From Meridianimarinicoccus sp. MJW13 (GTDB lineage: Bacteria; Pseudomonadota; Alphaproteobacteria; Rhodobacterales; Rhodobacteraceae), in assembly GCF_014901205.1 (NCBI RefSeq), contig NZ_JACNMU010000004.1:248001-312000 (forward strand): a stretch of 64,000 bases of DNA. The letters run 5' to 3'. Below the pieces are notes generated by a model, which did not search any database, had not been told where the DNA came from, and was given only the letters and a program-made list of their open reading frames with translations. The position numbers were made by a program, and so were the translations under genes. The stretch's first letter is position 1; each line of letters starts with the position of its first letter. Positions 25,933-37,526 of this stretch are shown one piece after another.

Positions 25933-28296
25933 CTACTCCCGTGTTTTCAGCGCCTCGATCAGATCGGCGCGGTCCAGATCGCGTTTTACCAGCCCGCCCG
26001 AGACCACGGCGGCCAGCAGCACTACGATCATCGCCTGACCATAGCTGGCGGGATCGAAGACCGCCGGGATCTGGTACAGATCGTTGGAAAAGCCCTGCGC
26101 GATCCCGAAGGACAGGTAATACCCCATCACCGCCCCCAACGGCAGGGCCATCACCGTCACGACGGCCAGTTCCCCCAGCAGGACAAAGGCCGCCTCGCCC
26201 TTGCTGAAGCCGATCACCCGCAGCGAGGCCAGATCGCGCGCGCGCTCGGCCAGGGCAATGCGGGCGGCGTTGTAGACGATGCCGAAGGTGATGACGAAGG
26301 CGATGGAACCCATGACATAGCGGATACTGCCCGCGCCGGTGTTCATCTGCGCCAGCAGCGCATCGCGGGCCTGCGACTTCAGACTGACCCCGACAACCGT
26401 TGGCAAATCCTTCAGTGCGGCATAGATCGCGGTCTCGGAGTTCTCGTCGATGGCCAGATAGGCGCCCGACACCCGTCCGGGCTCGCCAAGCGCCCGGTTC
26501 AGCGCGGCCATGTTCATGTAGGCGGGTGCGCCCAGCAGGGTCTCGGCCACGCCCGACACCGGCAGATCCAGCACCGGCTGCCGACCCTCGCGCACCTCGA
26601 CCCGCAGGGTATCGCCGGGCGCGATGTTCAGCACATCGGCCAGCGCACGCGACAGGACCACGCCGTGATCGGGCGGCTCGATCGGGGCCTGATCCCTGTC
26701 CAGCGCGCGGTACAGCTCGGCCATTTCCGGCAGGCCGATCAGCCCGCCGCGATAGGTGATCAGCCCGTTGCGCAACACGGCGCCGACATGGCGCAGGGGT
26801 TCGACCCGTTCAACACCGGGCAGACGCGCCAGTTCCAGCAGGGTCTTGTCGCTGACCGGATGGGTGAAGGTGACCGTCACATCGCTGCGGTCGGTGACCG
26901 AGAAGGTCAGGTCGATGGTGCGGTTGAACCCGGCCATGATGGTGATCATCGACACCGACAGCGCCATGCCCGCAGCGATGCCGATGGTGGCCCCGGCCAT
27001 GCGTCCGAATTGCCGGGTGATCCGGCGCAGCACCATGCGCGACGGCTGATCCAGAATCCGACCCAACGCCCGACCCACCTGCCCGGTGCGGCTGAAGTCC
27101 GGTGGTGCCGGGGGGCGCATGGCCTCGGCCGGGGTCAGGGCAAAGACCCGCCGCAACACCATCAGCCCGCCGCCCGAGGCCGCAAGGATGCTGACCACCA
27201 CCCCGATGACGAAGGCGGCCGGATCCAGTTGGAAGACCAGAAAGGGAAACTTGAAATAGTCGGAATAGAGCCCGATCATCGCCCGCCCCGCGCCAATGCC
27301 GAACAGGCATCCCGCCAGCGCCCCGCCCGAAGCAATGGCAAGGATCAGTTTGAAATAGTGCAGCCCGACCTCGCCGTTGGAATAGCCGAAGGCCTTCATC
27401 AGACCGATCTGGCCGCGCTCGGCCTGCACGATCCGGCTGACGACGATGTAAAGAAGGAAGGCCGCCACTGCCAGAAAGATGGGCGGCACCGAGGTCGAGG
27501 ACGCCTCCAGACCCGCGATCTCCTCGGAAGCAAACCGGTTCGAGGTCTGGTCGGCCAGCGGATAGGCGCCCAGCCCGCCATAGGGCTTCAGCAGACGATC
27601 CGCCGCCGCGATCACCGCGTCGTCACTGGCGCCCCGCGCCAGCCCCAGAAGCGCCTCGTTGAAAGCGCCGTCCATGTCATAGGCAGCGGCCAGCCCGCGT
27701 CGCCCCATCCAGATCACGCCGAAACGGGCATCATCGGGCACCAGTTCCCCCGGCGCGGTGGTGTATAAAAACTCGGGGCTTTGTGCCAGACCAACGATGT
27801 CAAAGCTGCGGCGGGCACCGTTCATGGTGGCGCGCAGATGATCGCCGGGGTGCAGATCATGGGCCGCGGCGAAACTTTGCAGCAGTACGATTTCATCGGG
27901 CCGTCCCGGCGCCGGCAGCCGACCATCGGTCAGGTAGACATCGTTCAGCGCCGGGCGGCGATGCTCGGGCAGCGACACCGCCTGCGCGTGCACCGGCAGC
28001 ACCTCGCCCGGCAGGTCGATCAGCGCCCGCCCCTGCACCCGCGTCTGCACCGCCGACACGCCGGGGATCTCGGCCAGACGATCGCCTAGGTGTTCCGGCG
28101 CACGGCTGACCGGCGCAAAGACATCGGCCAGCCGGTACCGTTCATAGTACGCATTGCGGGTTTCGGTCAGCGAGGCCGTCAGCCCGGTCATCATCACCAG
28201 CATCATCACGCCCATGGCGATCACTGCGCCGATGGCCGTGGCCTGCCCCTTGATGCGCCACAGGTCGCGCAGCAGCTTGTGATCCAGCGGGCTCAC
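25933..28296 (-). CDS. FtsX-type ABC transporter permease, duplicated
   Basis: A 787-residue permease with two FtsX domains. An N-terminal helix (about 20-42) is followed by a large periplasmic region, then three helices near 265-390; after a linker the pattern repeats, with helices near 425-450 and the last group about 665-775 ([29 protein letters not shown] is seen in part). This ten-helix layout is typical of permeases for lipids, lipoproteins or amphiphilic exports rather than importers. The GTG start overlaps the ATPase stop by 4 bp. Confidence 0.88.
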   Translation of the reverse strand: MSPLDHKLLRDLWRIKGQATAIGAVIAMGVMMLVMMTGLTASLTETRNAYYERYRLADVFAPVSRAPEHLGDRLAEIPGVSAVQTRVQGRALIDLPGEVLPVHAQAVSLPEHRRPALNDVYLTDGRLPAPGRPDEIVLLQSFAAAHDLHPGDHLRATMNGARRSFDIVGLAQSPEFLYTTAPGELVPDDARFGVIWMGRRGLAAAYDMDGAFNEALLGLARGASDDAVIAAADRLLKPYGGLGAYPLADQTSNRFASEEIAGLEASSTSVPPIFLAVAAFLLYIVVSRIVQAERGQIGLMKAFGYSNGEVGLHYFKLILAIASGGALAGCLFGIGAGRAMIGLYSDYFKFPFLVFQLDPAAFVIGVVVSILAASGGGLMVLRRVFALTPAEAMRPPAPPDFSRTGQVGRALGRILDQPSRMVLRRITRQFGRMAGATIGIAAGMALSVSMITIMAGFNRTIDLTFSVTDRSDVTVTFTHPVSDKTLLELARLPGVERVEPLRHVGAVLRNGLITYRGGLIGLPEMAELYRALDRDQAPIEPPDHGVVLSRALADVLNIAPGDTLRVEVREGRQPVLDLPVSGVAETLLGAPAYMNMAALNRALGEPGRVSGAYLAIDENSETAIYAALKDLPTVVGVSLKSQARDALLAQMNTGAGSIRYVMGSIAFVITFGIVYNAARIALAERARDLASLRVIGFSKGEAAFVLLGELAVVTVMALPLGAVMGYYLSFGIAQGFSNDLYQIPAVFDPASYGQAMIVVLLAAVVSGGLVKRDLDRADLIEALKTRE

Positions 28297-29051
28297 CAGG
28301 CGATCTCGGACGGAGGCAGCTTGACGGTGTTGCGCACCACCTCGCGGATGCTGCCGTCGGAAAAATGGATGACCCGGTCGGCCATGGCCGCCGTGCTGGC
28401 ATTATGGGTCACCATCAAGACGGTGGAGCCAAGCCGTGCGTTCACGTCGTGCAACACCTGCAACACCGCGCGGCCGGTTTCGCTGTCCAGCGCGCCGGTC
28501 GGCTCGTCACAGAACAGAACCTCGGGCTGCTTGGCGATGGCGCGGGCGATGGCGACGCGCTGTTGCTCGCCCCCCGACAGTTGCGCCGGAAAATGATCGC
28601 TGCGCTTGTCCAGCCCGACCAGCCGCAGCGCCTCGTCCGGGTCCATCGGATCTGCGGCGATCTCGGTCACAAGCTCGACGTTTTCATGGGCGGTCAGGCT
28701 GGGCATCAGGTTGTAGAACTGAAACACGAAGCCCACGTGTTCGCGGCGATAGCGGGTCAGGGCCGCATCGCTCATCTCGGACAGGTTCTGGTCACGGAAA
28801 TACGCAGTTCCGTCCGTGGCCCGGTCCAGCCCGCCGATGATGTTCAGCAGCGTGGATTTTCCCGACCCTGAAGGGCCCAACAGCACCACGATCTCGCCCT
28901 GCGGAATTTCCAGATCGACGCCGCGCAGGGCATGCACCGCCGCGCGGCCTTCGCCATAGACCTTGGTCAGACCGTGGGTCGCAAAGGCCAGCCTGGTTGT
29001 GTCAGACGCCCCAGTCCGCATTGGCCCGCTGTCGGTCGCTGTCCGATGCAT
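28293..29051 (-). CDS. ABC exporter ATP-binding protein (MacB/LolD-like)
   Basis: A 252-residue ABC ATPase of the LolD/MacB class: Walker [11 protein letters not shown]-loop [14 protein letters not shown], signature [14 protein letters not shown], Walker [13 protein letters not shown] and the switch His in MVTHNAS. It is the first gene of the ATPase-permease-adaptor operon. The ATG at 29051 is preceded by GGGA at moderate spacing; an internal ATG at 29021 also remains possible. The operon diverges from the metal importer operon across 162 bp. Confidence 0.9.
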   Translation of the reverse strand: MHRTATDSGPMRTGASDTTRLAFATHGLTKVYGEGRAAVHALRGVDLEIPQGEIVVLLGPSGSGKSTLLNIIGGLDRATDGTAYFRDQNLSEMSDAALTRYRREHVGFVFQFYNLMPSLTAHENVELVTEIAADPMDPDEALRLVGLDKRSDHFPAQLSGGEQQRVAIARAIAKQPEVLFCDEPTGALDSETGRAVLQVLHDVNARLGSTVLMVTHNASTAAMADRVIHFSDGSIREVVRNTVKLPPSEIAW

Positions 29052-29140
29052 CAGATCCCATCCATAGGTGTCGCGCCAAGGTAAGCAGCAATCACAGCGA
29101 AAAGCTAGGCGGTGACCCAAAGCGGATTAACTTGAGACTA

Positions 29141-29168
29141 ATTCGCAATTGCATTGCCAGTTGCGAAT
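29141..29168. promoter_or_regulatory. Metal-regulator (Mur/Fur-type) operator candidate
   Basis: ATTCGCAA (29141-29148) and TTGCGAAT (29161-29168) form a perfect 8-bp inverted repeat with a 12-bp spacer that is itself rich in GCAATTGC/TTGC elements. It covers the -35 region of the sit-type operon. In alphaproteobacteria such operons are repressed by Mur with manganese through TGC/GCA-containing dyads; the match to Mur is inference. Confidence 0.6.
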
Positions 29169-29182
29169 GGCTTGCATATAGT
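29154..29182 (+). promoter_or_regulatory. Sigma-70-type promoter of the manganese/iron importer operon
   Basis: TTGCCA (-35, 29154-29159) and TATAGT (-10, 29177-29182) are separated by exactly 17 bp and lie about 30 bp before the GTG start of the binding-protein gene. The overlap of the -35 with the dyad at 29141-29168 fits repression. Confidence 0.65.
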
Positions 29183-29213
29183 GCCGCCATCACCCCCAGC
29201 GAGAGGTTGCCCC

Positions 29214-30110
29214 GTGATCCGTTTGCGTCTGATGTCCAAGGCTCTGGTGCTGTGCTGTCTGGCCGTGCCCCTGCAGGCCGATGACAAGTTCAAGGCGGTG
29301 ACCACCTTCACCGTGCTGGCCGACATGGCCCGGAACGTCGCCGGGGACGCCGCCGAGGTGGTGTCGATCACCAAACCCGGTGCCGAGATCCACGGCTATT
29401 CCCCGACCCCGCGCGACATCGTGCGGGCGCAGGATGCCGACCTGATCCTGTGGAACGGGCTGAACCTTGAACTGTGGTTCGAGCAATTCCTGTCCAACCT
29501 CAGCGATGTGCCCTCGGCCACGTTGACCGATGGCATCGACCCGATCCCGATCTCCGAAGGCTCCTATGCCGGCAAGTCCAATCCCCATGCCTGGATGGGC
29601 GTCGACAACGCGTTGATCTACATCGACAATATCGCGGCAGCCTTCTCGACACACGATCCGGACAACGCCGCCATCTATGCCGCCAACGCGGAAAGCTACA
29701 AGGCCCGGATCACCGAGACACTGGCGCCGCTGCGCGCCCGCATCGCCGAGATCCCCGAGGACAAGCGCTGGCTGGTGACCTGTGAAGGCGCATTCAGCTA
29801 TCTCGCGCGGGACTTTGGCCTGAACGAGCTCTATCTCTGGCCGATGAACGCCGATCAGACAGGAACGCCGCAACAGGTGCGCAAAGTCATCGACGGGGTG
29901 CGCGACAACGCGATCCCGGCAGTGTTCTGCGAAAGCACCGTGTCGGAGGCGCCCGCCAAACAGGTGGCACGGGAAACCGGCGCGGCCTATGGCGGGGTGC
30001 TGTATGTGGACAGCCTGTCGAAACCCGACGGCCCGGTGCCGACCTACCTGGACCTGCTGCGCGTGACTTCGGAAACCGTGGTGAACGGGCTGAGCGGGGA
30101 CGGCACATGA
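29214..30110 (+). CDS. sitA: Manganese/iron ABC transporter substrate-binding protein (SitA/PsaA-like)
   Basis: A 298-residue cluster 9 metal-binding protein with a short signal peptide ending near LQA-DD. The four metal ligands can be read: His in AEIHGYSP, His in NPHAWMG, Glu in [15 protein letters not shown] and Asp in YVDSLSK. Glu as third ligand, with no His-rich loop, is the manganese/iron type (PsaA, SitA) and not the zinc type. The GTG at 29214 has GAGAGG 7 nt upstream; an ATG at 29232 would also leave a signal peptide. First gene of a four-gene operon whose members all overlap by 4 bp. Confidence 0.88.
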   Translation: MIRLRLMSKALVLCCLAVPLQADDKFKAVTTFTVLADMARNVAGDAAEVVSITKPGAEIHGYSPTPRDIVRAQDADLILWNGLNLELWFEQFLSNLSDVPSATLTDGIDPIPISEGSYAGKSNPHAWMGVDNALIYIDNIAAAFSTHDPDNAAIYAANAESYKARITETLAPLRARIAEIPEDKRWLVTCEGAFSYLARDFGLNELYLWPMNADQTGTPQQVRKVIDGVRDNAIPAVFCESTVSEAPAKQVARETGAAYGGVLYVDSLSKPDGPVPTYLDLLRVTSETVVNGLSGDGT

Positions 30111-30991
30111 GCCTTGCCGAAACCCTGTCCCCCACCGCCCCCGCGCAGTCCAGCGGCATCTGCGCGCGCGACGTGACGGTGACTTATCGCAACGGCCACA
30201 CCGCCCTGCGCAATGCCAGTTTCGAGATCCCCACCGGCACCATCGCCGCACTTGTGGGCATCAACGGGGCGGGCAAATCGACCCTGTTCAAGGCGCTGAT
30301 GGGCTTTGTGCCCGCCGCCGCCGGCACCATCGAGGTGCTGGGCATGAGCGTGCGTCAGGCGCTGCGCCGCAACCTTGTCGCCTATGTGCCGCAGGCCGAA
30401 GAGGTCGACTGGTCCTTCCCGGTGCTGGTCGAGGACGTGGTGATGATGGGCCGCTACGGCCACATGGGGTTTCTGCGCCGTCCGTCGAAGGCCGACCATG
30501 CGGCAGTGGATGCGGCCCTGGGCCGGGTCAACATGCGCGAGTTCCGCCAGCGCCAGATCGGTGAGCTGTCGGGCGGCCAGCGCAAGCGCGTCTTCCTGGC
30601 CCGCGCGCTGGCGCAACAGGGGCGGGTGATCCTGCTGGACGAACCCTTTACCGGCGTCGATGTGAAGACCGAGGATCAGATCATCGCCCTGCTGCGCGAA
30701 TTGCGCGCCGAGGGCCGGGTGATGCTGGTGTCCACCCACAACCTCGGCTCGGTGCCCGAGTTCTGCGACCGCACCATTCTGGTGAAGGGCACCGTGCTGG
30801 GCTATGGCCGCACTGAAGATGTCTTCACCCGCGAAAAGCTGGAACTGGCCTTCGGTGGCGTGCTGCGCCACTTCACGCTGGAGGGCGCCGACCTGCACGA
30901 CGACGACGATCCGCGCCGCCTGAATGTCATCACCGACGATGAGCGCCCGCTGGTCTTCTATGACGATGACGACGGGGCCGGCCCGCGATGA
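30107..30991 (+). CDS. sitB: Manganese/iron ABC transporter ATP-binding protein
   Basis: A 294-residue ABC ATPase: Walker [11 protein letters not shown]-loop [10 protein letters not shown], signature [14 protein letters not shown], Walker [13 protein letters not shown] and switch His in VSTHNLGS. The YVPQ..VDWxFPV pattern is typical of Mn/Zn uptake ATPases. After the core there is an acidic tail rich in Asp (residues about 265-292), longer than usual and possibly metal-binding. Overlaps both neighbours by 4 bp. Confidence 0.9.
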   Translation: MSLAETLSPTAPAQSSGICARDVTVTYRNGHTALRNASFEIPTGTIAALVGINGAGKSTLFKALMGFVPAAAGTIEVLGMSVRQALRRNLVAYVPQAEEVDWSFPVLVEDVVMMGRYGHMGFLRRPSKADHAAVDAALGRVNMREFRQRQIGELSGGQRKRVFLARALAQQGRVILLDEPFTGVDVKTEDQIIALLRELRAEGRVMLVSTHNLGSVPEFCDRTILVKGTVLGYGRTEDVFTREKLELAFGGVLRHFTLEGADLHDDDDPRRLNVITDDERPLVFYDDDDGAGPR

Positions 30992-31884
30992 GCCTGCTTC
31001 TGGAGCCTTTCAGCTACGGCTACATGACCAACGCCATGTGGGTCTCGGCCCTTGTTGGCGGGGTCTGCGCCTTTCTGTCGGTCTACCTGATGCTGAAGGG
31101 CTGGTCGCTGATCGGCGACGCGCTGAGCCATTCCATCGTGCCCGGCGTTGCGGGGGCCTACATGCTGGGCCTGCCCTTCGCCTTCGGGGCCTTCCTGTCG
31201 GGCGGGCTGGCGGCCGGGGCGATGCTGTTCCTGAACCAGCGCTCGGGCCTGAAAGAGGACGCGGTGATCGGGCTGATCTTCACCTCATTCTTCGGGTTGG
31301 GGCTGTTCATGGTCTCGCTTTCACCGATGTCGGTCAGTATCCAGACCATCACTTTGGGCAATATTCTGGCCATCACCCCCGAGGACACGCTGCAACTGGT
31401 GCTGATCTCTGGCGTGTCTCTGGCCGTGCTGCTGGCCAAGTGGAAGGACCTGATGGTGGTGTTCTTCGATGAAAGCCACGCGCGGTCGATCGGGCTGCGG
31501 CCGGGACTGCTGAAAGTGGTGTTCTTTACCCTGCTGTCGGCTTGCACCGTGGCGGCGATGCAGACGGTCGGCGCCTTTCTGGTGATCGCACTGGTGGTCA
31601 CGCCGGGTGCCACCGCCTATCTGCTGACCGACCGCTTCCCCCGGCTGATTGCCTTGTCGGTGGTGATCGGGGCCTCGACCAGTTTCCTGGGGGCTTATGC
31701 CAGCTATTTCCTGGATGGCGCCACCGGCGGGATCATCGTTGTGCTGCAAACCCTGATCTTCCTGATCACCTTCTTCCTGGCGCCCAAGCACGGCATGCTG
31801 GCCGCGCGCCGCAAGGCTGCCGCAGCCCTGAAAACGCCGCCGGCCCCGCCGGCCGCCGCGCAACGGGTGGAGCCCGCGGAATGA
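30988..31884 (+). CDS. sitC: Manganese/iron ABC transporter permease 1
   Basis: A 298-residue ABC-3 family permease with about eight hydrophobic segments. It has the family's [24 protein letters not shown] and the metal-pathway motif [11 protein letters not shown]. The last about 20 residues are rich in Ala and Pro. It pairs with the following permease to form the channel heterodimer; overlaps it by 4 bp. Confidence 0.9.
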   Translation: MSLLLEPFSYGYMTNAMWVSALVGGVCAFLSVYLMLKGWSLIGDALSHSIVPGVAGAYMLGLPFAFGAFLSGGLAAGAMLFLNQRSGLKEDAVIGLIFTSFFGLGLFMVSLSPMSVSIQTITLGNILAITPEDTLQLVLISGVSLAVLLAKWKDLMVVFFDESHARSIGLRPGLLKVVFFTLLSACTVAAMQTVGAFLVIALVVTPGATAYLLTDRFPRLIALSVVIGASTSFLGAYASYFLDGATGGIIVVLQTLIFLITFFLAPKHGMLAARRKAAAALKTPPAPPAAAQRVEPAE

Positions 31885-32714
31885 TCGACACCCTGCTGCA
31901 ACCCTTCCAGTTTCCCTTCATGCAGAACGCCTTCTGGATCGCGGCGATCATCTCGATCCCGACGGCGCTGCTGTCCAATTTCCTGGTGCTCAAGGGCTGG
32001 TCGCTGATGGGCGATGCGGTCAGCCACGCGGTGCTGCCAGGGGTGGTGCTGGCCTATGTCGCGGGCATCCCGCTGATCATCGGCGCTTTCGCTGCGGGCA
32101 TGATCTGCGCCCTGCTGACCGGATTTCTGGACACCAACAGCCGCATCAAGCAGGACACGGTGATGGGGGTGGTGTTCTCGGGCATGTTCGGGCTGGGGCT
32201 GATCCTGTTCACCAGCATCGAGACCGACCAGCACCTTGACCACATCCTGTTCGGCAACATGCTGGGCGTCGGCGTGCAGGACCTGTGGACGGCCGGCCTG
32301 ATTTCGGCGTTTGTGGCGCTGATCCTGCTGGGCAAATGGAAGGACCTGTTGCTGCACGCCTTCGATCCGGCACAGGCGCAGGCCAGCGGTTTGCCGGTGA
32401 AATGGCTACACTACGGGCTGCTGTCGATCCTGTCGCTGACCATCGTCGCGACCCTGTCGTCGGTGGGGATCATCCTGGCAATTGCGCTGCTGATCTCGCC
32501 CGGTGCCATCGCCTTCCTGCTGACGAAACGGTTCGGGCACATGCTGTGGATCTCGGTTGTGGTAACCCTGATCGCGGCCCTAGGCGGCACCTATCTGTCA
32601 TTCTTCCTCGACAGCGCACCGGCGCCGACCATCGTGCTGGGGCTGACGGTGATGTTCCTGCTGGCCTTTGCCCGGCGGCTGGTGCTGACCCACCTGTCGG
32701 AACAGCGGGTCTGA
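31881..32714 (+). CDS. sitD: Manganese/iron ABC transporter permease 2
   Basis: A 277-residue ABC-3 permease, paralogous to the preceding gene: GWSLMGDAVSHAVLPGVVLAY near residue 45 and AFDPAQAQASGLPV in the middle. About eight transmembrane segments. The presence of two distinct permeases is the SitABCD arrangement rather than a ZnuABC one. It ends the operon, which is followed by a hairpin before the converging TRAP genes. Confidence 0.9.
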   Translation: MIDTLLQPFQFPFMQNAFWIAAIISIPTALLSNFLVLKGWSLMGDAVSHAVLPGVVLAYVAGIPLIIGAFAAGMICALLTGFLDTNSRIKQDTVMGVVFSGMFGLGLILFTSIETDQHLDHILFGNMLGVGVQDLWTAGLISAFVALILLGKWKDLLLHAFDPAQAQASGLPVKWLHYGLLSILSLTIVATLSSVGIILAIALLISPGAIAFLLTKRFGHMLWISVVVTLIAALGGTYLSFFLDSAPAPTIVLGLTVMFLLAFARRLVLTHLSEQRV

Positions 32715-32720
32715 AGGATC

Positions 32721-32747
32721 CGTGCCCGGCCGCGAAGGCCGGGCACG
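32721..32747. terminator. Bidirectional hairpin between sitD and the TRAP permease
   Basis: A perfect 11-bp stem, CGTGCCCGGCC (32721-32731) with GGCCGGGCACG (32737-32747) and a GCGAA loop, fills the 41-bp gap between converging genes. No T-run follows on either side, but its place and strength suit a shared terminator. Confidence 0.65.
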
Positions 32748-32755
32748 AAGAGGTC

Positions 32756-34816
32756 TTACGCGGCGGCGGCGGCCCGCATGCCACGGACGTTCAGGACCAG
32801 AAGCCCGATGACCGCGACGGCCCCGCCCGCCTGGATCAGCGGAGCGCCCGGCCAGAGGCAGGCCAGGCCGGCCACCAGCAGGATGACACGCAACACGGGG
32901 CCGACCTTGGCTTCCATGCAGCCCTGCATCCCGGCGGCCAGCGCATAGATGCCCAGCACCGCGAAGCCGAACACCCAAAGCGCCGCCCCCCAATCCCCCG
33001 ACAAAAGCGGGGTATAGGCGAACAGCACCGGCACGATGTACAGCCCCTTGGCCAGTTTCCAGCTGGCCACGCCGGTCGCCATGGCCGGCGCCTTGGCAAT
33101 CGCCGCCGCCGTGAAGGCGGCCAGCGCCACCGGCGGCGTGACGTTGCTGTCCTGACTGAGCCAGAAGATGATCATATGTGCCGACAGCAAGGCCGCCAGC
33201 GTCACTTCGGGCGGGACGGTCAGATCGCGCAGCGGACCGGCCACTTCCAGCGGCAGGTTGCGCACCAGCTCGCGGGCCGCTTCAAGCGACATGGGCGCGG
33301 CGAATTCGGCCATCCGCTCAGGCGCGGCCAGCATCAGCACCGCTTGCGCCGCCGGGTCCAGCGCCCCTTGCACCAATGCGTCGATGACCGCCCGGTCGGC
33401 AATCATCCCGGCCAGGGCCGGGGCCGACAGGGTGGCCAGCACGATATAGGCCGCCGTCACTGGCAGGCCCATGCCCAGGATCAGGCTGGCCAGAGCCACC
33501 AGCAGGATCGCCACCAGGATATGACCCCCGGCCCATTCGGCGATCATCAGGCTGAAGGTGTTGCCGACACCCGCCGTGGCGATCACGTTGACCACAAGAC
33601 CCACCGAACACAGCAGCACCGCCGTCATCATCATGTTGCGCGTGCCCAGGGCCAGCGCCTCGATGATGGCGCGGGGGCCCATGCGGGTCTGGGTGAACCA
33701 GCTGGACACGATCACCGCGACGATGCCGAAGACCGCCGCATAGGTGGGCGTGAAGCCACTGACCAGCATCCCGATCAGCAGGCCGATGGGAATGACGAAG
33801 CTGGCGCCGCCCTTGCGGAAGGCCGAGCCCAGAGTCTCGCCATCCGACGGGATCGGCGGCAGGTTGGTGCGTCGCGCCTCGATCCGCACGAAGAAGGCGA
33901 CCGACAGGAAATACAGCAGCGCCGGAAGGGCGGCGACCGCCACGATTTTCTCATAGGGGATCTGGGTGAAACTGGCCATCACGAAGGCGCCTGCCCCCAT
34001 GATCGGCGGCATCAGCTGCCCGCCGGTCGAGGCCGCGGCCTCGACCCCGCCGGCAAAGGTGGGACGGAAGCCCGCGCGTTGCATCAGCGGGATGGTGATG
34101 ACCCCGGTCGAGGCGGTGTTGGCCACCGCAGAGCCCGAGATGGTGCCGGTCAGCCCGCTGGCGATCACCGCCACGATGCCGGGTCCGCCGACCCAGCGGC
34201 CCGCAACGGCGCGCGCCAGGGCAATCACGAAATCGCCCGCGCCCGAGCGCAACAGGAATGCCCCGAAGATGATGAAGAGGAAGACATAAGTTGACGAGAT
34301 CCGCGCGATCGAGCCGAACATCGCGTCATCGCCGTAGATCGAGCGGAAGATCACGGTCTCCCAGCTCAGCCCTGAAAAGCTGAACACGCCGCCAACCCAA
34401 CTGCCCCAGACCGTCACATAGGTGATGGACAGAATGATCAGCGAGGGGATGATCCAGCCGGTCAGGCGGCGGGTCAGTTCGATGGCGCCCAGGATACAGA
34501 TACAGGCCGCGGCCCAGTCCACCGGCGCCAGCTTGACGCCGCGGGCGTAGATGGCGTTTTCGGCAAAGCTCAGGTGAACCGCCGCGATGGCCACCACGGC
34601 CCCGAATACCGCATCGATGGCTTGCGCCGTCTGTGTCCGATGGCCGCTTTTTGTCATCGGTGTCAGCAGTGCTGCGAGGAAGGCAAAGCAGGCGAAGTGC
34701 CAGGCGTTGCGCTCCAACTCGGACACCACGGGGAAAATTGCGAGGTAAAGATGCGCCACCGCTACGGTGGCGCAAAAGGCAGTCAGCACATGCTGAGCCA
34801 GGGTTTTCAGGTCCAT
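32756..34816 (-). CDS. TRAP transporter fused permease (DctQ-DctM, TAXI type)
   Basis: A 686-residue fused TRAP permease. The small-subunit part (about four helices, residues 1-140) is followed by the large-subunit part with GSAVANTASTGVITIPLMQRAGF and GGQLMPPIMGAGAFVMA, motifs of the elevator domain. Extra helices follow to the C-terminus (to about residue 680), as in TAXI-type 4TM/12TM fusions. It moves a substrate with sodium together with the binding protein encoded just upstream (1-bp gap). TAXI systems handle organic acids such as glutamate or ketoglutarate in the few known cases; the substrate here is unknown. Confidence 0.9.
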   Translation of the reverse strand: MDLKTLAQHVLTAFCATVAVAHLYLAIFPVVSELERNAWHFACFAFLAALLTPMTKSGHRTQTAQAIDAVFGAVVAIAAVHLSFAENAIYARGVKLAPVDWAAACICILGAIELTRRLTGWIIPSLIILSITYVTVWGSWVGGVFSFSGLSWETVIFRSIYGDDAMFGSIARISSTYVFLFIIFGAFLLRSGAGDFVIALARAVAGRWVGGPGIVAVIASGLTGTISGSAVANTASTGVITIPLMQRAGFRPTFAGGVEAAASTGGQLMPPIMGAGAFVMASFTQIPYEKIVAVAALPALLYFLSVAFFVRIEARRTNLPPIPSDGETLGSAFRKGGASFVIPIGLLIGMLVSGFTPTYAAVFGIVAVIVSSWFTQTRMGPRAIIEALALGTRNMMMTAVLLCSVGLVVNVIATAGVGNTFSLMIAEWAGGHILVAILLVALASLILGMGLPVTAAYIVLATLSAPALAGMIADRAVIDALVQGALDPAAQAVLMLAAPERMAEFAAPMSLEAARELVRNLPLEVAGPLRDLTVPPEVTLAALLSAHMIIFWLSQDSNVTPPVALAAFTAAAIAKAPAMATGVASWKLAKGLYIVPVLFAYTPLLSGDWGAALWVFGFAVLGIYALAAGMQGCMEAKVGPVLRVILLVAGLACLWPGAPLIQAGGAVAVIGLLVLNVRGMRAAAAA

Positions 34817-34817
34817 C

Positions 34818-35837
34818 TTACTTGGCGATCAGACGCTCGGGGATCTCGACCCCGGCTTCCTGATAGTACCGCGCGGCACCGGGGTGCAGGGGCAGCGGCA
34901 GGCCCGAGATTGCCTTTTCGATGGCCATCGCCTTGGTCGCCGGATGGATCGCCTGCAGAAACGCAAGGTTCTCGTAGATCGCCTTGGTGATCAGGTAGAT
35001 GTTTTCTTCCGGAACATCTGCGTTGGTGGCCAGGAAGTTGGGCTGCGCGATGGTGGTCACGTCCTCGGCCTGACCCGGATAGGTGCCGGCGGGGATCAGG
35101 TATTCGGTCCACAGTTCACGACCGCCATCGGCGGCAGCGCGTTGTTCGGGCGTGAAGTTCAGCAACGTGACCTTGTCCCCCGCCGAGGCCAGCAGCTTGC
35201 TGACGGCGCCCACGGGCACACCGGCCGGGGTGCTGATGCCCGAAACCTGGCCGTTCTGCAGTGCTTCGGCCGAGGGGCCATAGCCCGCGTGCACCAGCTC
35301 AAAGTCAGTGTAAATGTCCACCCCGAGCCCGGCCATCAGCGCCGCGTTGGACCCGATGGTGCCCGAATTCTGGGTGCCAAGCGCCATCGAGTCGCCTTTC
35401 AGCGCCACCATGTCGGCGACGGTGCCGGTTTCGGCCTTGTCGCTGGCCAGCACGAAGTGTTCGACGTTCTGCCACAGCATGGTGACCGAGCGCAGATTCT
35501 CCTGCACGCCCGAGCTTTCCAGCGGGCCGGTGCCGGTGGCCGCGTAGTGGCCATAAAGGCCCTGAAGGATGCCGAACTGGGCTTCATTTTCGCGCAGCAG
35601 GCGCACGTTTTCGCCCGAACCGGCCGAGTTGATGGCCGACATGCCGATCCCTTCGGTCGGCTGCAGCTTCACTTTCACAAGTGTCGCCAGCGCCACGCCG
35701 ACCGGATAATAGGTGCCGCCGGTCGATGCGGTGGCAAGGATGTAGTTGCCTTCTTCGGCCTGCGCCACTGGGGCGGACAGTCCGGCGGAAACGGCCAGAG
35801 TCAGCGCGGCCGCGGTCGCGCGTGTGAACATGTTCAT
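34818..35837 (-). CDS. TAXI-family TRAP transporter substrate-binding protein
   Basis: A 339-residue periplasmic binding protein of the TAXI (TRAP-associated extracytoplasmic immunogenic) family. A signal peptide ends near AQA-EE (27/28). The mature start YILATASTGGTYYPVG and the later MSAINSAGSGENVRLL and VHAGYGPSAEALQNGQVSG are family hallmarks. It is the first gene of the two-gene TRAP operon. A possible second start, ATG at 35831, changes only two residues. Confidence 0.92.
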   Translation of the reverse strand: MNMFTRATAAALTLAVSAGLSAPVAQAEEGNYILATASTGGTYYPVGVALATLVKVKLQPTEGIGMSAINSAGSGENVRLLRENEAQFGILQGLYGHYAATGTGPLESSGVQENLRSVTMLWQNVEHFVLASDKAETGTVADMVALKGDSMALGTQNSGTIGSNAALMAGLGVDIYTDFELVHAGYGPSAEALQNGQVSGISTPAGVPVGAVSKLLASAGDKVTLLNFTPEQRAAADGGRELWTEYLIPAGTYPGQAEDVTTIAQPNFLATNADVPEENIYLITKAIYENLAFLQAIHPATKAMAIEKAISGLPLPLHPGAARYYQEAGVEIPERLIAK

Positions 35838-35861
35838 TCAAGAACCTCCCGGTTGTTCAGC

Positions 35862-35881
35862 GGGCCGATCCCCGTCGGCCC
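35862..35881 (-). promoter_or_regulatory. Hairpin in the leader of the TRAP operon
   Basis: GGGCCGA (35862-35868) and TCGGCCC (35875-35881) form a 7-bp perfect stem with a 6-nt loop, 25 bp before the binding-protein start codon. It could act as a terminator for the upstream phosphotransferase gene or as a leader structure. Confidence 0.3.
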
Positions 35882-35940
35882 TTGGGCGAACCGTAAGGTG
35901 GGCACGGCACGACGCCAACCCCTTCAAGGCGTTCAGCTGA

Positions 35941-37404
<1,464 letters not shown>

Positions 37405-37526
37405 GACAGTTTCCCAGACGACACGGATGGCGCGCAGCCTAGGGGGCAGAGGTTAAACCTTTCTCAGCGCCGGTCGCGGCGGCGCAAACGCGGGCCGGGC
37501 GATCCGCAGATCCCCGGCTCGACGCG

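Noticed and set aside
25477-27768. A 763-codon plus-strand frame opposite the HlyD and FtsX genes
   Set aside because: Rich in His, Arg, Gln and Gly with no domain; antisense to two clear ABC exporter genes.
32285-34294. A 669-codon plus-strand frame overlapping sitD and the TRAP permease
   Set aside because: It begins within sitD in another frame, reads through the terminator hairpin and is antisense to the permease. Composition is typical of a shadow frame.
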